DNA from: Mytilus galloprovincialis
Lineage: Eukaryota > Mollusca > Bivalvia > Mytilida > Mytilidae
NCBI RefSeq assembly: GCF_965363235.1
Contig: NC_134843.1
Location: forward strand, 63,713,865-63,777,864
Direction of reading: 5' to 3'
Length of the DNA: 64,000 bases
Both the position numbers and the translations under genes were made by a program. Numbering within the stretch: position 1 is the stretch's first letter; every line of letters starts with the position of its first letter. The notes below the pieces were generated by a model. That model saw nothing but the letters and a program-made list of their open reading frames with translations. It was not told the DNA's origin and did no database searches. This document shows, one piece after another, positions 1-13,100 of the stretch.

Positions 1-1260
1 CACTTTACAATGTCTATTGTACCTGTTCCATTTCACATAATATCTTTCTGTTCTTCTGTAGGATAGCAAGTGATTTAAATATAAGCCTGTTGAGAATAAA
101 TTGCATGCAAGTTTTCCCTAAAAAGGCAAAAATCTGTGTATCAGACCATACTGTTTGTAAGAAAAGTTAATTGCAAGAGTCTTTTTGTGCTCAGATTTGT
201 TGTATCATGTCACATGAGTATAGAAATGATAAAAAAGACACAATTTTTTATTTCTTATAGCCTCAGTATGCATTTTTTAATGTAAATATATGGCACCGCC
301 TAAATTGACCCTAAATTTTTTCCAGTCTTACTTGGCCTAAGACCCTTTTAAACTAATATGATATGTTATTTGTTATATTTCTTTCCATTTAAAGTACTTT
401 CAATACATTTGTAAGGATCATTTATAACCAAAAAGCTTCACAAATTTAAAATTGCTGGAAAATATTACATCTTCATGTAAGGCTCCCCTTCATTGAAAAA
501 CCTCAATTTTTAGCCGCAGGCTCATATAAATTTTACTTTTGAATAATTATGCCAAGTCTGATAAATCAAATGAGTACTCTATTGCTTTTAGTACAGGATA
601 AGTTATATATTAAGGCATTTAAAAAGTATTTTTTTGCAATATTTTAATTTTTAAAGCCCCAAATGTTGATAATTGAATTTTTTCAATTTTAACGTCAAAA
701 TTTTACGCGCAAAGATGAGTATAGAACTTTACTTATTGTCTATAATATACATCCTATTGTCATGAAACTTTGTAAGCAGTGTTATAATTTATTAAGCTTT
801 GGTCATACCAAGTTTTTTAAAGATTTGTCAACTCTTTCTATCCTATTAGGTCCGAGACCACAATTGTCGTCCCTTGATTTTCGTTGTTCACAAATATAGT
901 CCCTAGTGTTGACAGTGGGTTACTTGCCATTAATTTTTATACCCCTTCCAAATTTATTTCTCCATGTTTAATGCCTCAAATTGCAAGTACAATGTAGGGG
1001 GGTGAAATTACACTGTAATAAAATTTGGGTCCAGAATTTTAAAGGAAAGTAGTGATTTGGTCCAGCTGAAAATGGTTGAAAATTAGCACTTCGGAAGCTG
1101 TCAAAAAATTCCAAGACGCCCTAAACATAAAATTGTCCATATTTTGAGTCAGAGACGATGAAGTTTTCTATAATTTTGATATAATTTGTCCCATTAGTTG
1201 TACAACACACTGTAAAAGTTTCTTTGAGAAGTCGCAGGTGGGATTTTTTTATTTTCATTT
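1..1260. other. AT-rich stretch without a recognised gene
   Basis: No open frame with coding character, splice-bounded exon or recognisable repeat was seen here. It lies on the 3' side of the minus-strand Ig gene, so it is probably intron of that gene or intergenic DNA. Confidence 0.4.
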
Positions 1261-1261
1261 A

Positions 1262-3330
1262 TGTTCTAAAAGAAATGCACTACTCGGACCAGTACACTTT
1301 ATTTTTTTTTAATAACTTTTTCAGATCAACTTAGATTTTCATCAAACTATGCAGTAATTTTAAATATATATTAAGTTTACTGAATTCCAGGTCATTTTGT
1401 GTTTTGTTGTATTGCTATACAATTTAAAAATTGAATTAATCTTGGTAAAAAGAGCTAGGATTTGCAATTCGGACAAAATAGAGATAGTACACTTTAATTG
1501 TTTTAATAACTTTTTCAAATCAACTTGGATTTTCATCAAACTATACAGCTATCTTAGAAATATATTGATCTTACTGAATCACAGGTCGTTATGCAGATTG
1601 GTGTATTGCTGTAAAATTTAAGAATTAAATTAATCTAAGTCAAAAAAGCTAGAATTTGTAGTTTGGACAAAATAGAGATAGTACACTTTAATTGTTGTAA
1701 TTACTTTTTCAAATCAACTTGGATTTTCATCAAAATTTACAGCTACTAAATGGGTTCCAAAGTTATCTCTATTTTGTCCGAATTGTAAATTCTAGCTTTT
1801 TTTACCAAGATTAATTGAAGTCTTTTATTTTACAGCAATGCAACAACCAAAAAATGATGTGGGAATCAGTAAGCTAAATATATATCTAAGTTAGCTGCAT
1901 AGTTTGATGAAAATCCAAGTTGATTTCAAAAAGTTCTTAAAAAAATTAAAGTGTACTAGTTCTATTTTGTCTGAAATTGCAAACCCTAGTTTTTTTTACC
2001 AAGATTAACTAAATTCTTAAATTTTACAGCAATACAACAAAAACAAAATGAACTTGGATTCAGTAAGCTTAATATATATCTAAGATGGCTGCATAGATTG
2101 ATTAAAATCCAATTAGATTTGAAAAAGTTATTAAAAAATTTAAAGTGTACTATTTCTATTTTGTCCGAATTGCAAATCCTAGCTTTTTTACCAAGATTAA
2201 TTTAATTCTTAAACTTTACAGCAATACAATAAAAACAAAATGCACTTGGATTCAGTAAGCTTAATATATATCTAAGATAGCTGCATAGTTTGAAGAAAAT
2301 CCAAGTTGATTTGAAAAAGTTATTAAAAAAATTAAAGTGTACTAGTTCTATTTTGTCTGAAATTGCAAACCCTAGTTTTTTTTTACCAAGATTAACTAAA
2401 TTCTTAAATTTTACAGCAATACAACAAAAACAAAATGACCTGGGATTCAGTAAGCTTAATATATATATCTAAGATGGCTGCATAGTTTGATGAAAATCCA
2501 AGTTGATTTGAAAAAATTATTAAAAAAATTTAAGTGTACTATCTATATTTTGTCTAAATTGCTAATCCAAGCTTTTTCTACCAAGATAAATTGAATTCTT
2601 AAATTTTACAGCAATACAACAAAAAACAAAATGACCTGGGATTCAGTAAGCTAAATATATATATCTAAGATAGCTGTATAGTTTGATGAAAATTCAAGTT
2701 GATTTGAAAAAGTAATTAAAAAAATTAAAGTGTACTATCTCTATTTGTCCGAATTGCAAATCCAAGCTTTTTTTTACCAAGATTAATTTAATTCTTAAAT
2801 TTTACAGCAATACAACAAAAAACAAAATGACCTGGGATTCAGTAAGCTTGATATATATCTAAGATAGCTGCATAGTTTGATGAAAATCCAAGTTGATTTG
2901 AAAAAGTAATTAAAAAATTAAAGTGTTCTATCTCTATGTCTATTTTGTACAAATTGCAAATCCTAGCTTTTTTTACCAAGATTAATTTAATTCGTAAATT
3001 TTACAGCAATACAACAAAAACAAAATGACCTGGGATTCAGTAAGCTTAATGTATATATCTAAGATGGCTGCATAGTTTGATGAAAATCCAAGTAGATTTG
3101 AAAAAGTTATTAAAAAATTTAAAGTGTACTATTTCTATTTTTTCCGAATTGCAAATCCTAGCTTTTTTACCAAGATTAATTTAATTTGTAAATTTTACAA
3201 CAATACAACAAAAAGCAAAATGAAAATTTGATTCAGTAAGCTTGATATATATCTAAGATAGCTGCATAGTTTGATGGAAATCCAAGATGATTTGAAAAAG
3301 TAATTAAAAAAATTAAAGATGCCTATCTGA
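1262..3330. repeat. ~190-bp satellite array with an orientation switch
   Basis: About nine to ten copies of an AT-rich unit of roughly 190-195 bp. Landmarks such as GCAATACAACAAAAACAAAA recur near 2030, 2221, 2417, 2610, 2805, 3007 and 3199. The copies between about 1262 and 1750 are the reverse complement of those from about 1760 onward, so the array changes orientation once near 1750-1760. Short open frames inside it are by-products of the repeat. Confidence 0.9.
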
Positions 3331-3487
3331 ATTTCTTTAATCATTTTTATTTTTACCTATTGTAAAATTAAATTCTTTCATTTCACAGCAATTAGTCAAA
3401 CTACCAAATAAGCTTGAATTTTTTAAGATCAATATTTAATTTAGTTAGATGGGCTAATTTACACCAGTCAAAACTAAATTTGAATGT

Positions 3488-3720
3488 CAAGACTAGTCGA
3501 AACAGGTCGAGACTGGTTGAGACTGAGTTGAGACTAGTCGAGACAGGTCGAGCCTTGGTCAAGTCCATTTCAGACTACACCAAGATCATCAAGTACCAAA
3601 TCGGACTAATTAAGGGAGGTCGAGACCTAGTCGAGTACACTTAAGTACAGTTACGTCTAGTCGAGACAATGTCGAGACTATTCGAGTAAAATGTGTGCTC
3701 GATTTTACTGGTCGAGCACA
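3488..3720. repeat. Short-period GTCGAGAC-type repeat
   Basis: The motif GTCGAGAC and close variants (GTCGAAAC, GTTGAGAC) recur about ten times at irregular 9-20 bp spacing. It directly follows the satellite array. It has no coding character. Confidence 0.7.
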
Positions 3721-3882
3721 AAAACTGGTCAATTCAGACTCTGAGCAGTTTGTAGTGAAAGAAGATTTGGTGATTGTAATATAAATACCTTCAATAGTAT
3801 TACAGAGTTATCTTTTTTCCCCTCTATAATTATAAGATGACTTTATTTTCACTAACAAAACTCAATGCATACAGATATTTAC

Positions 3883-4173
3883 CAACAGGGTTCACATTAA
3901 TGGTATCTGTATTCACAATGTTACCAGTGACAGCATCAATGCCTCTACAGACGTATTTTCCACCATCAGACTGCTGTACATTGGTAATTGTCAGAGATTC
4001 AGTAGTGACAGTACCACCAGTAAGTCGTGAATTAGTGTTTATATTTAGTTGAACGTTATCTTTAATCCATATTATTTGAGATGCAGTGCCTTGAGTTACA
4101 TTGCACAGCAGAGTTATTGTGGACTGCAAATTTGGATTATACTGGGAGACTTGAGCGTTAATTGTAATGGGTT
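3883..4173 (-). CDS. Ig gene exon 4: third Ig-like domain
   Basis: 291 nt, with acceptor TTTGTAG|AACCC, donor GTTG|GTAAATATC and phase 1 at both ends. It encodes PITINAQVSQYNP, ITLLCNVTQG (strand B), IIWIKDN (strand C) and SDGGKYVCRGID (strand F, the DxGxYxC Ig signature). The next exon lies outside or was not recognised in the first 3.8 kb. Confidence 0.9.
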
Positions 4174-7100
4174 CTACAAATGACAAGCATTACACAAATA
4201 TTAGCACGTTATTTACAAATGTAAATTAAACTAGAACCAAACAAACAAACAACGATGTGCAATTTACAGATATGTTGCCTTTCAGCTTTTTAATCACCTT
4301 TCCGTAGCAATTGAGATCCACCGGTGTTCTGTTTGGTTTGGGTTCATTGCGTTTTTTATATTGTTTTGTATATACTGGTTTTTTTATCGTTTCTATTTTC
4401 TAATTGTGAAATTTTCTTTGCCTCTTTAATAAAAGTAGCAGAACATGTTTATTTGGGGTCAGTGATTTAGTCGAGGTAAGACATTAGCCGAAAATAGTTT
4501 TCATTGAAATTCATTTATAAACTATCATTAAAAATGACAACAAGTAGTACATCACAGTGGTTCAAATACTGGATAAACCACTTAGTGTTGACTACCAATG
4601 GTTTCCCGGAAAAGATAAAACTTGTAAAAATCCCCATGTGTACTCATTGTACAATCAGAAATCATTATACACATAGTGGAAATGTAAAAATGAGTACAGT
4701 TCTGTTGGAAAATTTTGATATATAGACTTCATCTACAGCACTTAATAATCGTACGACTTTTGTTTTTGTTAATTTTTATGTTAGAAACTGTATTGTAAAA
4801 AGTAAGATATTGTTTGGGATTGAATAGTATATCTATTCAAGTCGCTGATTGAAAAAAGTTATATCACCACAGAAACTCATACCGAGTTAAATCATCTGTA
4901 CTGTATTAAAAAAAACTGGTGTTATATATGAACAAAAACAAGAACAGATTGTGAGAAAATTTTATTGCTGCTATTTCTGTGTTTTTACTGAAGACAAATA
5001 ACACAAACATAATTTGCTCATAAAACCTAAATATCTGACTTTTTACTTTCCGTCTATCGTGAATCAAGTTTAATGTAAATGAAGTTATATATAGAGCAAA
5101 CACGCGAAGATCACATTTTCTTTTTTCCTACAAAGTTTATACTTTTATACCTTTTTTCATCATCAAAATTAAACCAAACAGTGAAAACAAAACAAGACAC
5201 ACACGAATTACTTTGCAGCAGCTGTAAACTGAAACTATTCTTAAGAAGATAGTATCAATAGGAATTGCTCAAACTAACTTTATTGTAATTATCCGACATT
5301 ATGTTATCTGCTCTGCAAAGGATAATGTAAATTCCTTTGATATTATGACTTAAACAAATATCGAGAGTAATCAATACGGTTTCACAAAATGGTGGCTCGA
5401 AGAATGCTTTTGAAAATGTTTTTAGAATGTAAGTTTAAAGATTTGCACAAACATATCCTGTCTCAGTTTTTTTTTGGCAGAACTAAAAACTGCAAAGATT
5501 TAGTAAACTGTAATTATAGAGTGTTAACAAAGGGGTATCTTAACCATTACACTGAATTTTTTTTCAAATTTAAGGTTGTCGGTTCGAATGGCGACCCATA
5601 TATTCTTAATCGATGATTGAGAATATAGGAACTAACTGTTAGATTCAGTAAGACCCCTTTTTGGCCAATATATCAGTTTTTCAAAATTGTTATAATGTAA
5701 ACTTTTAGCTATTAATTAATAAGTATGATACTTCTGCTACATACATTTGGGCTGTTTTTGCACATATATCGGGTACTAGCATCATTAAGTCATGCTAAAT
5801 TACTGAAATCTTCATGATTCTATCATTTGAGTTAAATTCTAGACGGTTTTCGTCTTAAATCATTTAAATGGAAGTGGCCGCATTTGTGTTCATTCTTAAT
5901 ATTTAAATGTAAGTTGTAGTTTATGATAATACATAACATATATAAAGGCTGAGGAGGAACACGGATGCGGCCACGTTCGTTTTTGACAAAAACTATCTGA
6001 AAGTGACATATTATGGCATATTTGATATATTTGTCATATTTAACCTTAAATATGAACGTCTGAAATGACTAAATCAGTTAAAACTTTTACACGTCAAACA
6101 AATTGAATCGACTAAAGTAGACACTTAGCTGTACAATAATTTTCACCAGACGAACATGAAATTTGAGGAAAAAATGGGCCTTTGACGAAACTATGAAATA
6201 AAAAAAATCCGTTAATTTATCAATATATTACATTTTTTCATTACCTCATTTCTTAAACAAAGGATATCTTAATTTTTTTTAAGACAATTGAATACTATAT
6301 TACGTGTTGACCATCTAAAATATAATGACCAAATGTATTTGTTTTCTTTGTGTCGTTTCATTATCATTGACCGAAAAGTTATAGTCTTTTAACAGATTGA
6401 GAACAGAGGCTACAGTGATTGTATCGTGTCCAACAAGCAAAAATGTGTCTTTTTCTTGAATAGATAAGGTGTAAAATGTTCAAATTAGAAATACTCACGA
6501 GCGACTGTAATTTGTCTGCAGACTGTCTGTGGAGTACTACCAAGTGTGGTTGTATGTGTTACAGCAAATGGTATCCCCATTGTTAACAATCACGGGGCTC
6601 CAGGTTAAAGTACCGGTCACATCATAGGATTTTTGATCTAATACACTCCTAGATGTAAACTCAGTAGTAAACTGAGTATTTTTATTTTTATTTCTCATGG
6701 TCATTATACCTGCTGGAAAACCATTGGCAGAACTACATGTCCATGTGCCTTGTTGTCCTGGTGTTAAAGTGGTCGGTCCTGTCAAAGTTGGTGATTTTGG
6801 GGGAACTATCAAACATAGGTTATGATAAGAAATCAATATAATACAATTTAATATACAATTGAAACACCCTCTCGCTCTAAAAAATCATCAATACTCTATA
6901 AATACCAAAATGTCTTAAACATATCGAGTATGATGACGGTTATCAGACTCTTAACCCATTTCTAAAGTCGCTCGTTGATTATCGTTTACGAATCCACTAC
7001 TTCTTTTCAATTCTCTACTACAGAATTCAACCATATTTTATACCGGAGTGTATTTTTCAAGTCAAGTTTTGTGCATCGAGTACTGAGCAAACCTTTATGA

Positions 7101-10100
7101 CAGACAGCAAGATGAGAACAAATATTAAACAGGAAAAATCAATCCATCTGTTGTGTTTTAAATTAAACCATCAATTATACTAATATCGCATTTATGATCA
7201 TGATTGTTTAAATGATCATGATTTCTCATATGAAAAGCTTATCAAAGTCCTATATTTAATTCAGCAATTATTTTTTTCCGAGTAACTAAAATAACTCCAA
7301 GCTCTAAAATTGAAAACCTGAACAGAACTTTATTAAAAATTCAAAGAACAATTTATTAAGGAAGCGTATTAGCGCCACACATTTTTTCCCTCCTATCTTT
7401 ACATTATAACGCAAACATTTGCGATATAACGCAGACCTTTGCGTTATAACGCAAACATTTGCGTAATAACTCAAACATTTGTTTATCTTATATCTTATTT
7501 AAGATTCAAAGGAAACAGCAGTTATAACATGTATAAATGGAGGAGGCTGTATACATTTAAATTTATCACCTCAGTAGTCATTGCAAAGTAAAATGCTCGA
7601 ATAATTAGAACATATCAATGACTAATAATGAGTAGAAGATGTGGTATAAGTGCCAATAAGTTAAGAAAACTCTCCATCTTTTAAAGTCACTATTCGTAAA
7701 AATAAACCAACATAGGCCAAAGTATGGTCATCAACATGGAGCATTGGCTCACTCCGGATAGCAAACTATAAAGGCCCCCAAAAACGATATCCATGTTTCT
7801 ACTAGTATATATATTACAAATAAAATTGAGTAAATTGAGGTTATACCGAAGAAAAAATCAACCCTGTTAATATTGCTATAACCGAATATAAATATACTTC
7901 CAAAGTAAGCTCTCGTTTGAGAACTGTGTAAAGTTGGTTACATTCAAACAAGTTACCCTTTGGCAATAAATGTATACATTGTAGAATGAAGATGTTTTGT
8001 TAATAAAATTATGTTCTCTACATTCAAATTGCTACCCAAGCATCTTAAAAATACTTCATTATATTGAACTGAAGATTCAATGATTTTCTATTAAAGAATC
8101 TTTATCATATTCTGAGATTTAAAGAAAACGATTTTTTGCATCAAAATTTAAAAAAAATGTTTCCTTAATAATTCATTTTAAAGCATATAGATCATTTTGT
8201 CTATTTGACTTTGAAGTTTCACAATTGTAGACATTATTTTGTATCTTTCAATTTAAATATGCCTTTATAATATACTATTTCTATTTTCTTGTTAAATTAT
8301 GTACTTTTCTGATGCACAAATCAATCTTAATGTATGTATAATTGCACTTCAAGTATTCCATTATTCCTAAAAATTACTAAAATTGAGTATGGAAATGGGG
8401 AATGTGTCAAAGAGACAACAACCCGACCATATCAGAGACAACAGCAGAAGGTCACCAACAGGTATTCAATAAAGCGAGACATTCCCGCAACCGGAGGCGT
8501 CCTTCAGCTTGACCCAAAGCAAATATATATACTAGTTCAGGGATAATGAGCGCCATACTAAACTCCAAATTGTACACAAGAAACTAAAATTAAAAATAAT
8601 ACAAGACTAACAAAGGCCAGAAGCTCCTGACTTGGGACAAGCGCAAAAATGCGGCGGGGTTAAACATGTTTATGAGTTCTCAACCCTCCCCCTATACCTC
8701 TAGCCAATGTAGAAAAGTAAACGCATAACAATACGCACATCAAATTTCAGTTCGAGAGAAGTCCGAGTCTGATGTCACAAGATGTAACCACAGAAAATAA
8801 GCAAAATGACAATAATACATAAATAACAACAGCATACTAGCAGTTAACTGACATGCCAGCACCAGACTTCAATTAAACTGATTGAAAGAGTATGTCTTCA
8901 TCATATGAATATCAGGCACAATCCTTCCCGTTAGGGGTTTAGTATCATACCATCAAAACATATATGAGAAGAACATAACCCGTGTCATGCCAACAACTGG
9001 TTTTTAATTTGATGTGTTTAGTTCCGATGCAAAGACCCTATAAGTGAATCAATATTAACGCCAACATATGCAAGCTTTGATGACCTGACAACATTATTGT
9101 AACTTTATCCCTTCTTAATAAGTCTATTTAAAGGTTTTGCTAGCTTCTGAGGTGAATACTGACATGTTTGTGCTTTATAAATAATATTTCCATAAAACAT
9201 TGGATGTGAAATACCTGAACGTATAAGAAGTATGCATGTTGAGCTATATTTACGAAAGATGTCCTTATACCGATGATAACATTTGGTAAATATGTTGACA
9301 AGTTTGTGATATCTAAAACCCTGGTGTAATAATTTTTCAGTAATATATAAATTTCTCTCGTTGAAATCTAAAACATTATTACATACACGAGCGAATCATA
9401 CAAGTTGAGATATATAAACACCGTACGATGGTGACAAGAAAACGTCACCATCTAAAAATGGATAATTAACGATAGGAAATGAAAAATCATCTCTTTTAGT
9501 CCTGTGGTGTTGAGTTGTCATTTTAATGTTATATATCACATGGCTATAAAAGAGGGAGGTTTGGCATGCCACAAAACCAGGTTCAACCCACCATTTTTCC
9601 TTTAAAAATGTCCTGTACCAAGTCAGAAATATTGCCATTGTTATATTATAGTTCGTTTCTGTGTGTGTTCCATTTTAACGTTGCGTCGTTTGTTTTCTCT
9701 TATTTTTGAGTGTAAATTCACATTGCGATAAGACGTGTCACGGTGCTTGTCTATCCCAAATTCATGTATTTGGTTTTGATGTTATATTTGTTATTCTCGT
9801 GGGATTTTGTCTGATGCTTGGTCCGTTTCTGTGTGTGTTACATTGTAGTGTTGTGCCGTTGTTCTCCTCTTATATTTAATGCGTTTCCCTCAGTTTTAGT
9901 TCGTAACCCCGATTTTGTTTTTTGTCCATGGATTTATGAGTTTGAACAGTGGTATACTACTGTTGCCTTTATTTATCATAAATGTTAGTATTCAGCTTTC
10001 CTATGCATATTAATTATAATGATTTGGCCTGATGTATCCTTATGCATGTTTCTTTTTTTTTATCTACTAGTAAATCACATCCGAAATGCACGACAGACGG

Positions 10101-13100
10101 CCATATATGCAAAACTTAATGAATAATTGAAATCAAGATATTTGCTCTATAACGCAAATGTTTGAGTAATTTCGCAAAGGTTTGCGTTGTAACGCAAAGA
10201 TAGGAAGAAAAATAATTTTAAAAAAATGTGTGGCGCTAATACGCTTCCGTTATTTAAGGACTTTCCACCAATATTTCTTAAGAATTGAAACTACCTACAG
10301 TTTTATGCAAGTGACTATTGGTGTCCAATCAAAGGTTTCATCATACTAAAATAAGGGAGAATATTTGTTACTTCAGGTTCAGAAAATAAATGAGCTTTCT
10401 GATTTCTGTTGATAGCTGTAGTCGCACTGATTCCCAAAATGTATGTGATTTCAATATACTTTTGATTGCTAAATGGGAACAAACTGAAACTTCTGTTTAA
10501 AAATAAACCCACTTCCGATACCATTTGATCGGTTTAAACACACTATTTAAAAAAAAACCAGCTGTTTGTTAATTTCAAATGAAAGCCATGCCGGAAATGG
10601 TCAGTTTTTGGTTGATGCGGTCAAATAATTTGCTGTAGGAGTCAGCCTAAGGTATCAAAACTACGGATTTGTTTTACTTTTACTTAACAATATATTTAAA
10701 AAAGGGACGACATGCTGGAACTCTAAATATGTGCAGACAAAATTTTATAGTCATGTGTTCCTATATTACTTTCAATTCTATCCTGACATTAAAATATTGC
10801 TGATATATACTATGCGGCTATATAGATATACATTATTAAGTGGAAATATGGTTGAATTTGATAGGTATTGGAATATATATGCAATGATTGTTACCATTGA
10901 AACCAAGATAGTTTTTATGTTGATATAAACATGATAAAGGCAGATCAAGGATAAACTATAACTAGCAATGTTTTATGCGTACTTTATTTACAAATATATG
11001 TATTTAATGGTGTTTATATCACGAAAGTATTAATTTCACTTTCTTTTTCTATGTTTATCATGTTTATACCAAAAAACAAAGCTATTAAAAAAATATTTAA
11101 AAAAAATCGATGTAGAGCTTTCCTGGTTGCACGTTAACTTAGTGTTGAGCAGACCAGTCAAAGGTTAACTTGAAAACAGGTCTGGTTTCGATCGGAATTT
11201 TTCAAATCAAAGTTAACTTATGTTGACTTATGGCAGGACTGGTTTCGAAGTTAACATAAGTTAACTTATGTTAACTTATGACAGGACTGGTTCGAAGTTA
11301 ACTTAAATCAATAGCGGATCAATAGCGGACCTGTTTCAAAGTTAACTTTTTGGCAGATTTAAAAACAGTCCTAGAACCAACATCTATCATGAACGTAAAG
11401 TATTTATCATTAATTTCCATATATGTCAGAATGAAATTGTATTTGGTCCTAGTCATGTTGATAAATTGGTAGTTGTAAACTTTCTCCTTTCATGATTAAA
11501 ACATATATTTTCTGACTTGAACTTTCTTATAATCATTCTGTTATAATATTTGAACAATTTCTTACGTCAACAATATGCCAAAGGTCTAAGAACTAAGAAA
11601 TAAGACTTATGATGGAAGTGCGGTCATGGGATAATAAAATGCAGTATTTAATCGATGTTCACCTGCAAAGCGTATACTGTGAAAGTCCTTCAATTCGTGG
11701 GTATCAATTTTCGTATTTTGAGCAACATTTACATGTTGCTTGGGTTTTTAAGTTCGTGGATTTTAGTTTTTCTAAAAATAAATATTGAAAATTGAAGTCA
11801 TTAGGAACGTAGGTTAAAAATTGTCTGGATTGTCTGGAGATTGTCTGGAGATTATCTGGAGATTGTTCTCCTCTTATATTCAATGCGTTTCCATCAGTTT
11901 TAGTTTATTACCCCGATTTTGTCTTTTGTCCATTGATTTATGAGTTTTGAACAGCGGTATACTACTGTTTCCTTTATTTAAAGGAAATTGCAAACATTGA
12001 ACTGTGTAAATCGTTGTGATCACTCTAATATACCATGAGATAAAGTGATCAACAGCTAAAGACCATCAAAGGTGTTAATTAGGCCACACACATGTCACCT
12101 AAAGTAAACATTACATAAACAAAGATATACACGTTTCTTGAATGGTAAAATAATTTTTTTTCAAAAGCAGGTACAGCATGAAATTAGTGTTTCCCATACG
12201 TACGAGAATTATGAGGATATATATAAAATGAACTCTTTATCATTGAATGTCAATACCGGAAATCCGACTTTTATCGATTAAAAATATTTTTTTATGAGAA
12301 TGTTTAGATGAAAAGTTGTACAGTTTAGATTTTTAAAGATTAAATGGGTATATTCCTGCATGCAGTTGAAGTTCATGGTGTGTTTGCTTTATGACTACTA
12401 TAATAATAGTATTCTCAGATATTCAATATATTACGTAAGTAGTCAAACCTTCATGGGGATCTGTCAATGTCTTGAATTGGACAACGGTTGTTTTATTTCG
12501 TTTGACACTTAATTTCGTGGATAAAGTCATCCACGAAAACCACGAAAATTGGTTCCCCACGAATAAAAGTACTTTAACAGTATATATATATGAAATGTAA
12601 TAAGTAGGTCGTTGAAGATGCCAAACATATATTGTACGTTACAAATTAAAACAAAAATATATCCATACTACTCAAAATACAATAATTATTCTGCTTTTTA
12701 TCGTGGAATATACTTCTACAGCCGTTTCTCCCTAAAAAGTTACCATTTTGCCATACAAGCGCACATAAACAGATTTGATTTGGGTACTGTGTGTCATGTT
12801 CCCTGTGGTACTGTTCATCTCCAAATAGTTGGAATTCAATAGTTCAATTCCAAAACCAATGTCATAATACTAACAGAAGCGTTTTTATATATTCACTTTT
12901 AGTAAATTCAAAAACAAGCTCATGAATATTTTTCGGAGTTTAGTGTGACGTCGTTTTTCACTGAAATAATACACATTTGTGTTTAGGGGCGGGTGGAAGC
13001 ACGCCTCTGTGTGTGGGATTTTCCGCTGTGTTGAAGACCAATTGGAGGCTTTTGGCTGATTTCTGTTCTTTGGTCGGGTTGTTGTCTCTTTGATACATTT

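Larger units (their letters stand above)
7360..10248. mobile_element. 2.9-kb element with long terminal inverted repeats
   Basis: The ends are inverted copies of each other over about 115-120 bp, at 7360-7482 and 10127-10248. Both begin GGAAGCGTATTAGCGCCACA when read inward. Inside each repeat the motif AACGCAAACATTTGCG recurs two or three times. The flanks share TTATT but no clean target duplication could be fixed. No transposase was seen, so it is non-autonomous; the body holds a Penelope-like 3' fragment and a LINE-like tail. It lies in the long Ig-gene intron. Confidence 0.75.
10249..12984. other. Ig-gene intron, mostly featureless
   Basis: No exon was recognised. It contains the repeats listed separately at 11150-11345 and 11862-11978. 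Open frames such as 10315-10524 (minus) and 12612-12842 (plus) show no coding character. Confidence 0.45.

Noticed and set aside
3837-4052. Plus-strand 71-aa open frame
   Set aside because: It is antisense to Ig exon 4, which has good splice sites and Ig motifs on the minus strand.
9396-9638. Minus-strand 80-aa open frame read as a complete small gene
   Set aside because: Only its second half matches the Penelope-like RT; the first half is read-through of an unrelated noncoding tail.
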